A stretch of 5,657 bases of DNA from an uncultured Lachnospiraceae bacterium (lineage in GTDB: Bacteria > Bacillota > Clostridia > Lachnospirales > Lachnospiraceae): contig CAJOPI010000294.1 of NCBI GenBank assembly GCA_905236275.1, positions 1 to 5,657 on the forward strand, read 5' to 3'. A program made the position numbers and the translations under genes. The notes under the pieces were generated by a model. That model did no database searches, was not told the origin of the DNA, and worked only from the letters and a program-made list of their open reading frames with translations. Position 1 is the first letter of the stretch; each line of letters opens with the position of its first letter. This document shows positions 1 through 5,657 of the stretch, one piece after another.

Positions 1-3000
1 GAGACCGTCCGAGCTTGTGAATATGCCTGTCGGCGTATAGAAGCGGTGGTAAGCCATGTACCAGTGCTCTTTTCCGTCAGCGTCAGTTGCGCTCGCGAAT
101 GACTGATGAGCGCAGCCTAAGATTTTAAGCTCGGTATTCTTGTAAAGGAAATTCGTCCTTACATTGGAAACCCTGCATCTTCCGCTTGTATCAAAAAGTG
201 AATCCGTTACCGCATAATTTACATGATAATTCTCACTGTTGGCATCGTCACAGGACCATGTCCAGTGATATTTTCCGTTAGCCTTGACTACCACAAGTGA
301 CTCTCTGAAATCCGAAAGTCCTTCAACCTGTGTAAGCTTCTCAACATGAAGCATATCCTCCGAAAGCTCGGCAATTACCGCTTTACCGTTACCGAAGGTT
401 ATATAGGAGGTTCCGTCATCATCGGTAAATACCGAGGGGTCGATAGCCTGTCCCATGCTGAGACCGTTTTCCTCGCAGAGCGCCTTGGTAAGAAAAGCCG
501 CTCCGGAATCCTTATAAGGTCCTTCCGGCTTATCCGCAACCGCAACACCTATCGAAGAGGTCCCGCTTGAATCTTTTCCGCAGTAATAGAAATAATATTT
601 TCCGTTCTTCTTTTCAATGGTAGGTGCCCACGCTGAACCAAATGCCCAGTCAGAGGTTGCTACATCGATACCCTTCTCGTTCTTGTAGGACTCCTCAGCC
701 TGAAGATCCATGATTATGCCTTCATCTGTCCAGTCAACAAGATTTTCGGATGAAAATGCATGGAACTGATATCCCGACCAGCCTGAATATCCGTCAGTTG
801 TAGGGAATATCCAGAACTTTCCGTCAAAATAATCAATATCCGGGTCAGCATACTGTCCGTTAATCACAGTGTTGTTGCAGAGAACAGGTCTTTTAACCGT
901 CCATAGTTCTTTGTCTTCACCCTCGCCTATTTCTATGCTTGCGCCGTCCGAAAGGTCAGCCTTATCACCATTTATAAAGGTCTTTCCGCCAAGCTTTATC
1001 TCTTTATCACCATTTGCAAAATCAAGAGTCAAAGGACACTCTTTAAGATCCTGCTCATTTCTTACATAAGAGCTGATTACCTTATTGTCATAGTCAATAT
1101 TTGTAAGGATCGAGGTATGGTCATCAGTTCCCCTGTAGCTGAGTGCTGTCGTTCTGTCAGGTGCCGAACCTATGGTGACATCAGATATTGTCGGAAGAGT
1201 CTCCACGAATGCCGCTGCCGAAGCCTCAACCTCTTCCTCTGTAAATGCCCAATTCGAAACCTTAAAATTATCAATCCAGCCCTTATAATACTCACCTGAG
1301 CCCCAGTTAGCCTTACCTATCTGCACTACGGGTGTCTCACCCAAAATATCGGCAATATCGATATCACTTGCTTCTTCAGCTTCAAGCACACCATTTACAT
1401 ATATCTTTGTATCATCCTCCGAAAGAACGATATCAACATGAGCCCATTCGCTGTCAGTTGCCGCAGATGCAGCTGACGGACGCGAGCCGCTGTTTAAGAA
1501 TCTCTCCACCTTAGTCTGTGAGCTGTTTACGAAAATTCCAATATACTGCTCCTTAAGATAAGTGGGTGCGTCCCCGGAATCAGAAGCATAAGCAACCCAG
1601 CCCGTTCCGCTGCTGTTGATTTTATTCTCATAGGAAATCGTAAGTTCCTTCTGTCCTTTGAAAGCATCTTTATCGCCGGTGGACTTAACCGTCAGGAACT
1701 GACCGCTTCCGTCAAAATATACTGCCTTTGAGCCGTCCCAGCTTTCATCAAGGCTGTAATCACCTTCAGCTTTGGTAAAGTCAGAGCTGAAACCGTTTTC
1801 CTCATCATCAAAGTTAAAATCAACTATTGTCTTTTTACCGGTAATGTCAGCTTCAATCTCCTCTTTCTCTGCTTCATAGGTCATGGGATAGCTGTCAAGC
1901 ACCTTTTCTTCTTCCTCTTTGGAAAGGCGGATAACAGTACCATGACGGAATCTCTCGCTGAAGGAATACTCCGACGAAGAAAGCTGTGTAAACTCTGCCG
2001 AGGCGAGATCATCAGTCACAAAAGGAACATAACCGCTGTGATCGCCCATTGCACACCAGCGACCATCAGGAAGCTGATAAACGGTAAAGCCTTCTCTGTT
2101 GTCAAAGCCTGCAGCAGCACACTCATTTCTGTGCACAAGTCTCTTCCAGTTGCCCTCTTCACTCTCGTCCTTGTTGACATTTACATCAAAAAGGTCTGTT
2201 GCAAGGCTGTCGGAAACGTCTATAACCGTATTCCAGTCTGAGGTTGAAAATCTGTAGAATTTACCATCAGCCTCAGCTATCGTAGTATCGATAATGTTTA
2301 CTTCTGTTGAGGAAGGGTCATCCTCCGAAAGCCATACCTTAGGCTCTTCAAAATTATGGAAATCCCTTGTTCTTGTATAATAAACCCTGAGCGCGTTGTC
2401 GTCTGTTCCCACAAGAGAAGTATCCCTTGCAGCCCAGTATACGAGGTAGTCGCCCTTTTCCTCATCATAAATTGCTTCGGGAGCCCATACACAACCTGCT
2501 GTATCAAGTCCTGCAAAAACAAGCTCTGCGTCCGACCAGTCAGTCAGATCCGTTGATTCCCATACAACTATCTTCTGGCTTGCCGAGGTCTGATTCCAGC
2601 CTGAACCGCCTGCACCGCCTCCTTCTGCATGAAGGTCTGTACCGATTATCCAGTAACGGTCACCTTCGGGAGACCTTACGATATGCGGGTCTCTTACACC
2701 GAGGTCTGAGTCTTCCCCGTCATTCGAAAGTATAGGCTGTGCATTGCCGTCCTCATCAGCGTTCAACGCCTTCCAGTTGAGTCCGTCCTCACTGTAGCCC
2801 AAGAACATACGCTCATATTTATCATAAGCGCTGAAATATGCCCAGAGGTAACCTGCGCTGTAGTCCTTATCCCTGTCGCTCTTTGCCCTGACAGTAACCT
2901 CTATTTCTTTTTCCTCGCTCTTATCTTCAAGGGTTAAAATTGCTGTAAGTGTTATTTTTTGATCTTCATCACCGCGATTTACAACTCCGGCTGCCTTTCC

Positions 3001-3972
3001 ATCCTCTTCCTCGTCACTGATAACAGCACTGTCCGAGGATTTCCAGCTGATAGTCGAGCCGTTTTCGCCCTTAAGCGGAAGATATATATTTCCTCTTACA
3101 TCATCAGCGTTGCGGATGCTCAGATTTTCTATATCCTCAGCAAGCTTTTCTTCCGTAGTTTTCTCAACCTCCGGCTCTTCCCCGGTCTTTGAGAGTTCTG
3201 CGATTTCCTCTTCGCTTAAAGCTTCACCGAAGATTTTTACGTTATCGATAAGTCCTGTGAAGAATTCTCCATCATCCCAGTTACCTTTACCTATCTGGAG
3301 AACTCCGTCCTCTTCCAAAATATCCTCTACAGGAATCGAGCTCTCAACCGTTGACTTCTTTTCCCCGTCGATATAAAGGGAAAACGAGTCCTTATCCATA
3401 ACGACAGCAACCGCTTTCCAATCGCTTCCGGTATTTGAGGCACTCAGCGCTGCCGCACGTGAACCCTTGCTTAAATAGCGCTCAACCGTCATGCTGTTTT
3501 TCAGGTCCAGCACTCCTATATACTGCTCAGATAAATAGTGCTGCTGATCGGCATTTGCCGCTGCAAAGATAGACCAGCTCTTTGACGCTGCCGTCGGCTT
3601 ACTCTCATAATAGAAGGTAAGCTCATCATGCCCGCTGACTACGCTTCCGCCATCCTCAGTCTTCACATCAAGGTAGGTCGTCTCGTCGAAGCTAAATGCC
3701 TCACCACTGCCGTTTCTCGTATCGGAGCTGTAGTTTTCATTACCATGAACGTCAACCTTTACTCCGTCGGACGCACTGATTTTTTCCCCATCAAAATCAA
3801 TTTCCGCGATAAGCGAGTTTTCGCTGTCTGTAATCTCCCCGCTGCTTTCACTGCTTTCGCCTGTACCGCTCTCTTCCGCATAAACCTGAACCGGTGCTCC
3901 CGGCAAGCTTCCCAGCACCATGGCTCCGGTCAGCAGAGCGCACACAGACCTGCTGTACCATCTTCTTCTCAT
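1..3972 (-). CDS. Secreted multidomain protein with two glycoside hydrolase family 43 domains and two LamG modules (3' end outside window)
   Basis: Seen: 1324 codons without a stop, starting at an ATG 7 bases after GGAGGA and leaving the window in frame. Residues 1-32 form a signal peptide (MRRR start, hydrophobic stretch, VYA/EE cleavage site), followed by a Ser/Glu/Gly linker. Domains in order: LamG-like 52-262; degenerate bacterial Ig-like 273-363; GH43 about 365-690; LamG-like 714-922; unassigned beta-rich module about 923-1028; second GH43 from about 1030 to beyond the window. GH43 is a five-bladed beta-propeller family with an Asp base, an Asp pKa modulator and a Glu acid. Likely residues are D428 (RDPHI), D562 (NIIDTTI) and E627 (NREGF) in the first domain, and D1043 (YADPDI), D1178 (AIDPSVF) and E1224 (FRESL) in the second; WAPE and WAPT motifs support both. 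Inferred role: outside the cell, removing arabinose- or xylose-type units from plant hemicellulose or pectin. Exact substrates and subfamilies cannot be read from sequence. Any C-terminal anchor is out of view. Confidence 0.93.
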   Translation of the reverse strand, partial: MRRRWYSRSVCALLTGAMVLGSLPGAPVQVYAEESGTGESSESSGEITDSENSLIAEIDFDGEKISASDGVKVDVHGNENYSSDTRNGSGEAFSFDETTYLDVKTEDGGSVVSGHDELTFYYESKPTAASKSWSIFAAANADQQHYLSEQYIGVLDLKNSMTVERYLSKGSRAAALSASNTGSDWKAVAVVMDKDSFSLYIDGEKKSTVESSIPVEDILEEDGVLQIGKGNWDDGEFFTGLIDNVKIFGEALSEEEIAELSKTGEEPEVEKTTEEKLAEDIENLSIRNADDVRGNIYLPLKGENGSTISWKSSDSAVISDEEEDGKAAGVVNRGDEDQKITLTAILTLEDKSEEKEIEVTVRAKSDRDKDYSAGYLWAYFSAYDKYERMFLGYSEDGLNWKALNADEDGNAQPILSNDGEDSDLGVRDPHIVRSPEGDRYWIIGTDLHAEGGGAGGSGWNQTSASQKIVVWESTDLTDWSDAELVFAGLDTAGCVWAPEAIYDEEKGDYLVYWAARDTSLVGTDDNALRVYYTRTRDFHNFEEPKVWLSEDDPSSTEVNIIDTTIAEADGKFYRFSTSDWNTVIDVSDSLATDLFDVNVNKDESEEGNWKRLVHRNECAAAGFDNREGFTVYQLPDGRWCAMGDHSGYVPFVTDDLASAEFTQLSSSEYSFSERFRHGTVIRLSKEEEEKVLDSYPMTYEAEKEEIEADITGKKTIVDFNFDDEENGFSSDFTKAEGDYSLDESWDGSKAVYFDGSGQFLTVKSTGDKDAFKGQKELTISYENKINSSGTGWVAYASDSGDAPTYLKEQYIGIFVNSSQTKVERFLNSGSRPSAASAATDSEWAHVDIVLSEDDTKIYVNGVLEAEEASDIDIADILGETPVVQIGKANWGSGEYYKGWIDNFKVSNWAFTEEEVEASAAAFVETLPTISDVTIGSAPDRTTALSYRGTDDHTSILTNIDYDNKVISSYVRNEQDLKECPLTLDFANGDKEIKLGGKTFINGDKADLSDGASIEIGEGEDKELWTVKRPVLCNNTVINGQYADPDIDYFDGKFWIFPTTDGYSGWSGYQFHAFSSENLVDWTDEGIIMDLQAEESYKNEKGIDVATSDWAFGSAWAPTIEKKNGKYYFYYCGKDSSGTSSIGVAVADKPEGPYKDSGAAFLTKALCEENGLSMGQAIDPSVFTDDDGTSYITFGNGKAVIAELSEDMLHVEKLTQVEGLSDFRESLVVVKANGKYHWTWSCDDANSENYHVNYAVTDSLFDTSGRCRVSNVRTNFLYKNTELKILGCAHQSFASATDADGKEHWYMAYHRFYTPTGIFTSSDGL
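1207..1833 (-). repeat. Second copy of the internal LamG/concanavalin-like module
   Basis: Residues 714-922 of the same protein. It carries YLKEQYIG (805-812), VERFLNSGSR (822-831), KIYVNGVLE and IGKANWGSGE (885-894) followed by GWIDNFKVS, matching the first module motif by motif. It lies between the first GH43 domain and the unassigned module before the second GH43. The first module begins right after the signal peptide and linker, so each catalytic domain has one LamG module upstream. This suggests that a LamG plus GH43 unit was duplicated or assembled twice, although the two GH43 domains themselves are quite different from one another. Confidence 0.75.
3187..3819 (-). repeat. First copy of an internal LamG/concanavalin-like module
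   Basis: Residues 52-262 of the GH43 protein. This is a beta-sandwich-type module with a YLSEQYIG motif (146-153), VERYLSKGSR (163-172), an IYIDGE-like strand written LYIDGE, and IGKGNWDDGE followed by GLIDNVKIF near the end. The same ordered motifs recur 659 residues later in the second module, so the pair looks like an ancient internal duplication at protein level. The DNA has diverged clearly, so recombination between the copies is unlikely to be frequent. Such modules commonly bind carbohydrate or act as structural partners of GH43 catalytic domains; no ligand is evident here. Confidence 0.75.
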
Positions 3973-3979
3973 ACAAATA

Positions 3980-3985
3980 TCCTCC
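3980..3985 (-). promoter_or_regulatory. Ribosome binding site of the GH43 gene
   Basis: GGAGGA on the minus strand, 7 bases before the ATG at 3972, is a near-ideal Shine-Dalgarno and fixes the start. It is unusual because the whole site forms the 3' edge of a long inverted repeat, whose other edge (4022-4027) is its exact complement TCCTCC. In a transcript that contains both arms the site would be base-paired. Confidence 0.9.
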
Positions 3986-4027
3986 ATATAATATTGTACC
4001 TTTCTCTGTACAACATTATATGGAGGA
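3980..4027 (-). promoter_or_regulatory. 20-bp inverted repeat that can sequester the GH43 ribosome binding site
   Basis: Arms 3980-3999 and 4008-4027 surround an 8-base loop (AGAGAAAG on the minus strand). In DNA 19 of 20 positions are complementary. The exception, 3993/4014, is A/C on the plus strand but becomes a G-U wobble in minus-strand RNA, so the RNA stem is 20 bp without interruption. The stem ends exactly at the Shine-Dalgarno/anti-Shine-Dalgarno pairing. No U-run follows (the next bases are TATTTGT and then ATG), so it is not a standard terminator. It could act as a translation-blocking hairpin on read-through RNA, as a palindromic operator for a dimeric regulator, or as both. The structure is directly visible; the role is inferred. 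Confidence 0.8.
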
Positions 4028-4043
4028 CTATCTGTAAAATAAA
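4015..4043 (-). promoter_or_regulatory. Candidate promoter for the GH43 gene
   Basis: A perfect TATAAT lies at 4020-4015 on the minus strand. At 17 bases upstream the hexamer is TTTATT (4043-4038), a poor match to TTGACA. A TTTACA at 4038-4033 is a better hexamer but only 12 bases away, and a TTGATT at 4047-4042 is 21 bases away. The surroundings are AT-rich. Transcription from this box would start near 4008-4005, inside the hairpin loop, giving a leader of about 35 bases with a free ribosome binding site. The palindrome also places a TATAAT on the plus strand (3987-3992), so the box may partly be a by-product of the AT-rich repeat. Confidence 0.35.
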
Positions 4044-4123
4044 TCAATTATTTTATGACTTTTGTTTAATTTCTTATTGCATCACGATTGATTTTTGTAC
4101 ACTTTGCAAGAGGTTGTATCTCT

Positions 4124-4330
4124 TCAAAAAATTTCCGCTCTTAGTTCTTCGAGTTCGTCTACATAGTTGTCGTCGACCTTCTGTAAAATACAGCCTGCGT
4201 GGACAAGCACGTTGTCGCCCACACTCACAGGCAGTATCCCGCTTGTCGCATTCAGACGGCTTCCTTTTAGCTCCACAGTTGCCGTTCTCTCGTGGACCTC
4301 TATTACTTTACCTATTATAGCAACGCACAT
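4124..4330 (-). CDS. hypC: HypC/HybG/HupF-family [NiFe]-hydrogenase maturation chaperone
   Basis: A 68-residue protein, within the normal HypC size range of about 70-90. It starts MCVAIIGKV and contains GILPVSVGDNVLVHAGC, the family's small OB-like barrel signature. Cys2, free for iron binding after removal of Met1, and His44 in VHAG are both present. HypC works in the cytoplasm with HypD to build the Fe(CN)2CO unit and hand it to the hydrogenase large subunit, here presumably EchE. The ATG shares its A with the TGA stop of echF (TGATG), and GAAGG lies 9 bases upstream inside echF, so translational coupling is likely. The conserved Pro of the MCxxxP signature is Ile6 here. No hypD, hypE or hypF is nearby, so those genes must lie elsewhere. 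Confidence 0.88.
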   Translation of the reverse strand: MCVAIIGKVIEVHERTATVELKGSRLNATSGILPVSVGDNVLVHAGCILQKVDDNYVDELEELRAEIF

Positions 4331-4800
4331 CAGCTTTTACCTTCTTCTGCCTTTGCAGCCTTCGCTGCCTCTTCCGCCTTTTTCGCCGCAGCTGCTTTCT
4401 TGGCTGCTGCTGCCTTTGCTGCTGCCTCTTCTCTCTGCTTTGCTTCTTTTTCAAGCTGTTCGGGCGACTTTACAAAGGACTCTTCCATTTTTTTCTCATC
4501 AGGCGTCTGATATCCGGGCTTCATGAATAAGCATTTTTTCGGACATTTCTCGACACAGTAACCGCAGGCTATACAGTCAAAGCGGTTTATCGCCCATAGT
4601 CCCTTTATCTTATCGACCTTCAATGCCCCCAGCGGACATGAACGCACGCACATCCCGCATCCGATGCAGTCATCAATTGTTATTTCTATATGTCCCCTTG
4701 ACCTTTCGGGGTAAACTGCCGGCTCAAAAGGGTATTTGGTTGTCACCGGCTTCCTAAAAAGGTTTTTCAATGATTCTGATGCAAAACTCATTAACGACAT
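4330..4800 (-). CDS. echF: Ech-type hydrogenase ferredoxin subunit EchF with two [4Fe-4S] clusters and a charged tail
   Basis: A 156-residue protein. The N-terminus (LKNLFRKPVTTKYPF, then PERSRGHI) is typical of EchF/NuoI-like subunits that dock on a membrane hydrogenase. Two complete cluster motifs follow: C45, C48, C51 with C55-Pro, and C76, C79, C82 with C86-Pro. They carry electrons between soluble ferredoxin and the small subunit next to the [NiFe] site. From about residue 112 to the end the protein is low-complexity Ala/Lys/Glu, an addition of about 45 residues that is not needed for the fold. The start at 4800 has GAAAGG 11 bases upstream. A second ATG at codon 4 (4791) would give the more usual MSF start but sits 20 bases from that site. 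The gene lies 124 bases after echE and overlaps hypC by one base. The family call is firm; the start is less so. Confidence 0.92.
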   Translation of the reverse strand: MSLMSFASESLKNLFRKPVTTKYPFEPAVYPERSRGHIEITIDDCIGCGMCVRSCPLGALKVDKIKGLWAINRFDCIACGYCVEKCPKKCLFMKPGYQTPDEKKMEESFVKSPEQLEKEAKQREEAAAKAAAAKKAAAAKKAEEAAKAAKAEEGKS

Positions 4801-4844
4801 AACTTTTTTCGCCTTTCAATATCATCTAAGTAACGTAAAAGCAT

Positions 4845-4901
4845 TTGAAAAAACTTTTTGATACAGAAAGCGTTTTTGATTGTATCAAAAAGTGTTTTCA
4901 A
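4845..4901 (-). terminator. Long AU-rich inverted repeat between echE and echF, possible attenuator
   Basis: Arms 4845-4865 and 4881-4901 pair at 20 of 21 positions (mismatch 4852/4894) around a 15-base loop. On the minus strand the inner perfect 12-bp stem (ending TGTATCAAAAAG) is followed directly by six T residues, the layout of an intrinsic terminator, although the stem is AT-rich. A competing hairpin also exists: 4873-4880 (TTTTTGAT) pairs perfectly with 4884-4891 around a 3-base loop and uses the same upstream strand as the long stem. Because echF and hypC downstream belong to the same complex, I infer partial termination, differential expression or an mRNA-stabilising structure, not a full operon end. 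A DNA-binding site or a small repeat element remains possible. Confidence 0.6.
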
Positions 4902-4924
4902 TGTTTTTACTGATTGCACTAAAC

Positions 4925-5657
4925 CTATCTCTCCGTACAGCTAATGCAAGGATCTATCGTCAATACGAGCAATCCTACATCCGAGTAGTCAGCACCCTTT
5001 AAGGTCTCACAAAGTCCTGCGAGGTTGGCGAAGGTTGGTGTGCGGACTCTGAGCCTATCGAGGAAGGGTGTTCCGTTTCCATGAACATAATAGACCGCCT
5101 CACCTCTCGGCTGCTCGATTCTCGTGAAATGTTCACCCTTCGGATTGCCCTTTACAGGAACAGAAAGTTCACCCTCCGGCATCTTGTTAAAGCACTGGCG
5201 TATGATGTCAAAGGACTGGAAAAGTTCCCTTATTCTCACGTCACACCTTGCGTAGCTGTCTCCGACATCACTGATAACGGGCTCGAAGTCAAGCTGTCCG
5301 TAGGCTGCATAGCCTAAAAGTCTCATATCGTTATTTATGCCGCTCGCCCTTGCGAAAGGTCCCGCGCAGCCCAGTGCATGAGCCTGCTCTTTTGTAAGCA
5401 CCCCGCAGCCCTTCAGTCTTGACTCGACGGTATAATCTCCCATGAAGGTCTTTTGAAGCTCTTTTAACTCTGCTTCAATCCTGTCTATACTATCAAGAAT
5501 GGACTTTCCCATTTCAGGAGTTATGTCCTTCAGAACTCCGCCGATTTTATTCACTGAAAAGATAACTCTGCCGCCGGTGGTAAGCTCCAGCATATCAAGA
5601 ATTTTCTCCCTAACTCTCCAGCACTGATAGAAAAGGTTCTCGAAGCCGAAGCCGTCC
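4925..5657 (-). CDS. echE: Ech-type (group 4) [NiFe]-hydrogenase large subunit, C-terminal 243 residues (5' end outside window)
   Basis: The frame is open from the window edge, beginning DGFGFENLFYQCWRVREKILD, and continues through an internal Met at 5593 that is not the true start. It ends DPCISCTER followed by TAG. The closing CxxC supplies two of the four cysteine ligands of the Ni-Fe centre; the N-terminal CxxC pair is out of view. Further family marks are LELTTGGRVIF, CAGPFARASGINNDMRLLGY and the EQPRGEAVYYVHGNGTPFLDRLRVRTPTFANL block shared with complex I 49-kDa subunits. Complex I homologues lack the cysteines, so this is a true hydrogenase. It reduces protons with electrons from ferredoxin, coupled to ion transport by membrane subunits normally encoded upstream. 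The visible part is about two thirds of the usual length of roughly 360 residues. The protein stops at the motif with no cleavable extension. The downstream echF and hypC support an echABCDEF-type order. Confidence 0.92.
   Translation of the reverse strand, partial: DGFGFENLFYQCWRVREKILDMLELTTGGRVIFSVNKIGGVLKDITPEMGKSILDSIDRIEAELKELQKTFMGDYTVESRLKGCGVLTKEQAHALGCAGPFARASGINNDMRLLGYAAYGQLDFEPVISDVGDSYARCDVRIRELFQSFDIIRQCFNKMPEGELSVPVKGNPKGEHFTRIEQPRGEAVYYVHGNGTPFLDRLRVRTPTFANLAGLCETLKGADYSDVGLLVLTIDPCISCTER

Larger units (their letters stand above)
3973..4123. other. Intergenic region between hypC and the GH43 gene, without a clear terminator
   Basis: This 151-base AT-rich spacer holds the inverted repeat and TATAAT box described separately. 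At its upstream edge a short stem (TTG plus AAGAG paired with CTCTT plus CAA, one bulged base, 4104-4127) overlaps the hypC stop codon but has no following U-tract on the minus strand. I therefore see no convincing intrinsic terminator, and ech operon transcripts could enter the GH43 gene. No small open frame or RNA gene is apparent. Confidence 0.6.

Noticed and set aside
346..3376. Several 60-100 codon plus-strand frames and a minus-strand frame at 2298-2522
   Set aside because: All overlap the continuous 1324-codon GH43 frame, in which I found no stop when reading every codon. None has a good ribosome binding site with a family-like product.
3980..4027. The long palindrome as terminal repeat of an insertion sequence or as an intrinsic terminator
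   Set aside because: There is no transposase, no second copy and no target duplication in the window. The stem is followed by TATTTGTATG with no U-run. Its exact fit to the Shine-Dalgarno favours a regulatory reading.
4104..4127. Stem (8 bp with one bulge) overlapping the hypC stop as an ech operon terminator
   Set aside because: The stem is weak and no U-tract follows on the minus strand. The next bases are AGTGTACAAAAATC.
3628..4320. 230-codon plus-strand open frame spanning the GH43 start, the intergenic region and hypC
   Set aside because: It is antisense to two well-supported genes, has no recognisable domain or consistent hydrophobic pattern, and runs through the regulatory hairpin. 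Its length follows from the codon use of the genes opposite.
4167..4526. Plus-strand frames rich in Leu/Pro/Ser or Ala/Phe opposite hypC and echF (also 4292-4510)
   Set aside because: They are the antisense reading of the Ala/Lys/Glu tail of EchF. Their membrane-like composition is a mirror of that repeat and not a real small membrane protein.
5591..5593. Met at 5593 as the start of the hydrogenase large subunit
   Set aside because: The frame is open further upstream to the window edge and encodes conserved large-subunit sequence (ENLFYQCWRVRE), so the gene starts outside the window.
1..5657. A functional polysaccharide-hydrogenase gene system
   Set aside because: The genes share a strand and are adjacent, but no shared domain or overlap links them, and the hairpin between them could serve to separate their expression. 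Adjacency may be chance.

Overview
The window looks like chromosomal DNA from an anaerobic, fibre-degrading Firmicute, most probably a rumen or gut Lachnospiraceae (Butyrivibrio/Pseudobutyrivibrio type). This is inferred from the pairing of a membrane-bound Ech-type [NiFe]-hydrogenase locus with a very large secreted plant-polysaccharide hydrolase, from the moderate base composition and from the strong GGAGGA ribosome binding site. No rRNA or marker gene is present to fix the taxon. All four genes read on the minus strand, so transcription runs from high to low coordinates.

From 5657 to 4124 lies the distal end of an ech operon. It holds the C-terminal two thirds of the hydrogenase large subunit EchE (start outside the window), the two-[4Fe-4S] ferredoxin subunit EchF, and a HypC-type maturation chaperone whose ATG overlaps the echF stop by one base. 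EchE and EchF are the catalytic and electron-entry parts of a ferredoxin-dependent proton-reducing, ion-pumping complex. HypC serves assembly of the Fe(CN)2CO centre that EchE binds. A 124-base gap separates echE from echF and carries a long inverted repeat (20 of 21 positions paired) that resembles an attenuator or a leaky terminator.

From 4123 to 3973 is a 151-base AT-rich intergenic region with no convincing terminator for the ech operon. Its last part is a 20-bp inverted repeat. As minus-strand RNA it would pair the ribosome binding site of the next gene with a perfect anti-Shine-Dalgarno, and it also contains a TATAAT box.

From 3972 to 1 is one uninterrupted reading frame of 1324 codons that runs off the window. 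It encodes a secreted protein with two glycoside hydrolase family 43 domains, each preceded by a LamG/concanavalin-like module and a small beta-rich module. I checked every codon of this frame and found no stop. The numerous plus-strand open frames over it are antisense shadows.

The hydrolase and the hydrogenase need not be functionally linked. The plausible connection is general physiology: sugars released outside the cell are fermented, and Ech handles the reduced ferredoxin. I see no mobile element, CRISPR array, RNA gene or unknown defence-like system. The most interesting items are the two regulatory hairpins.
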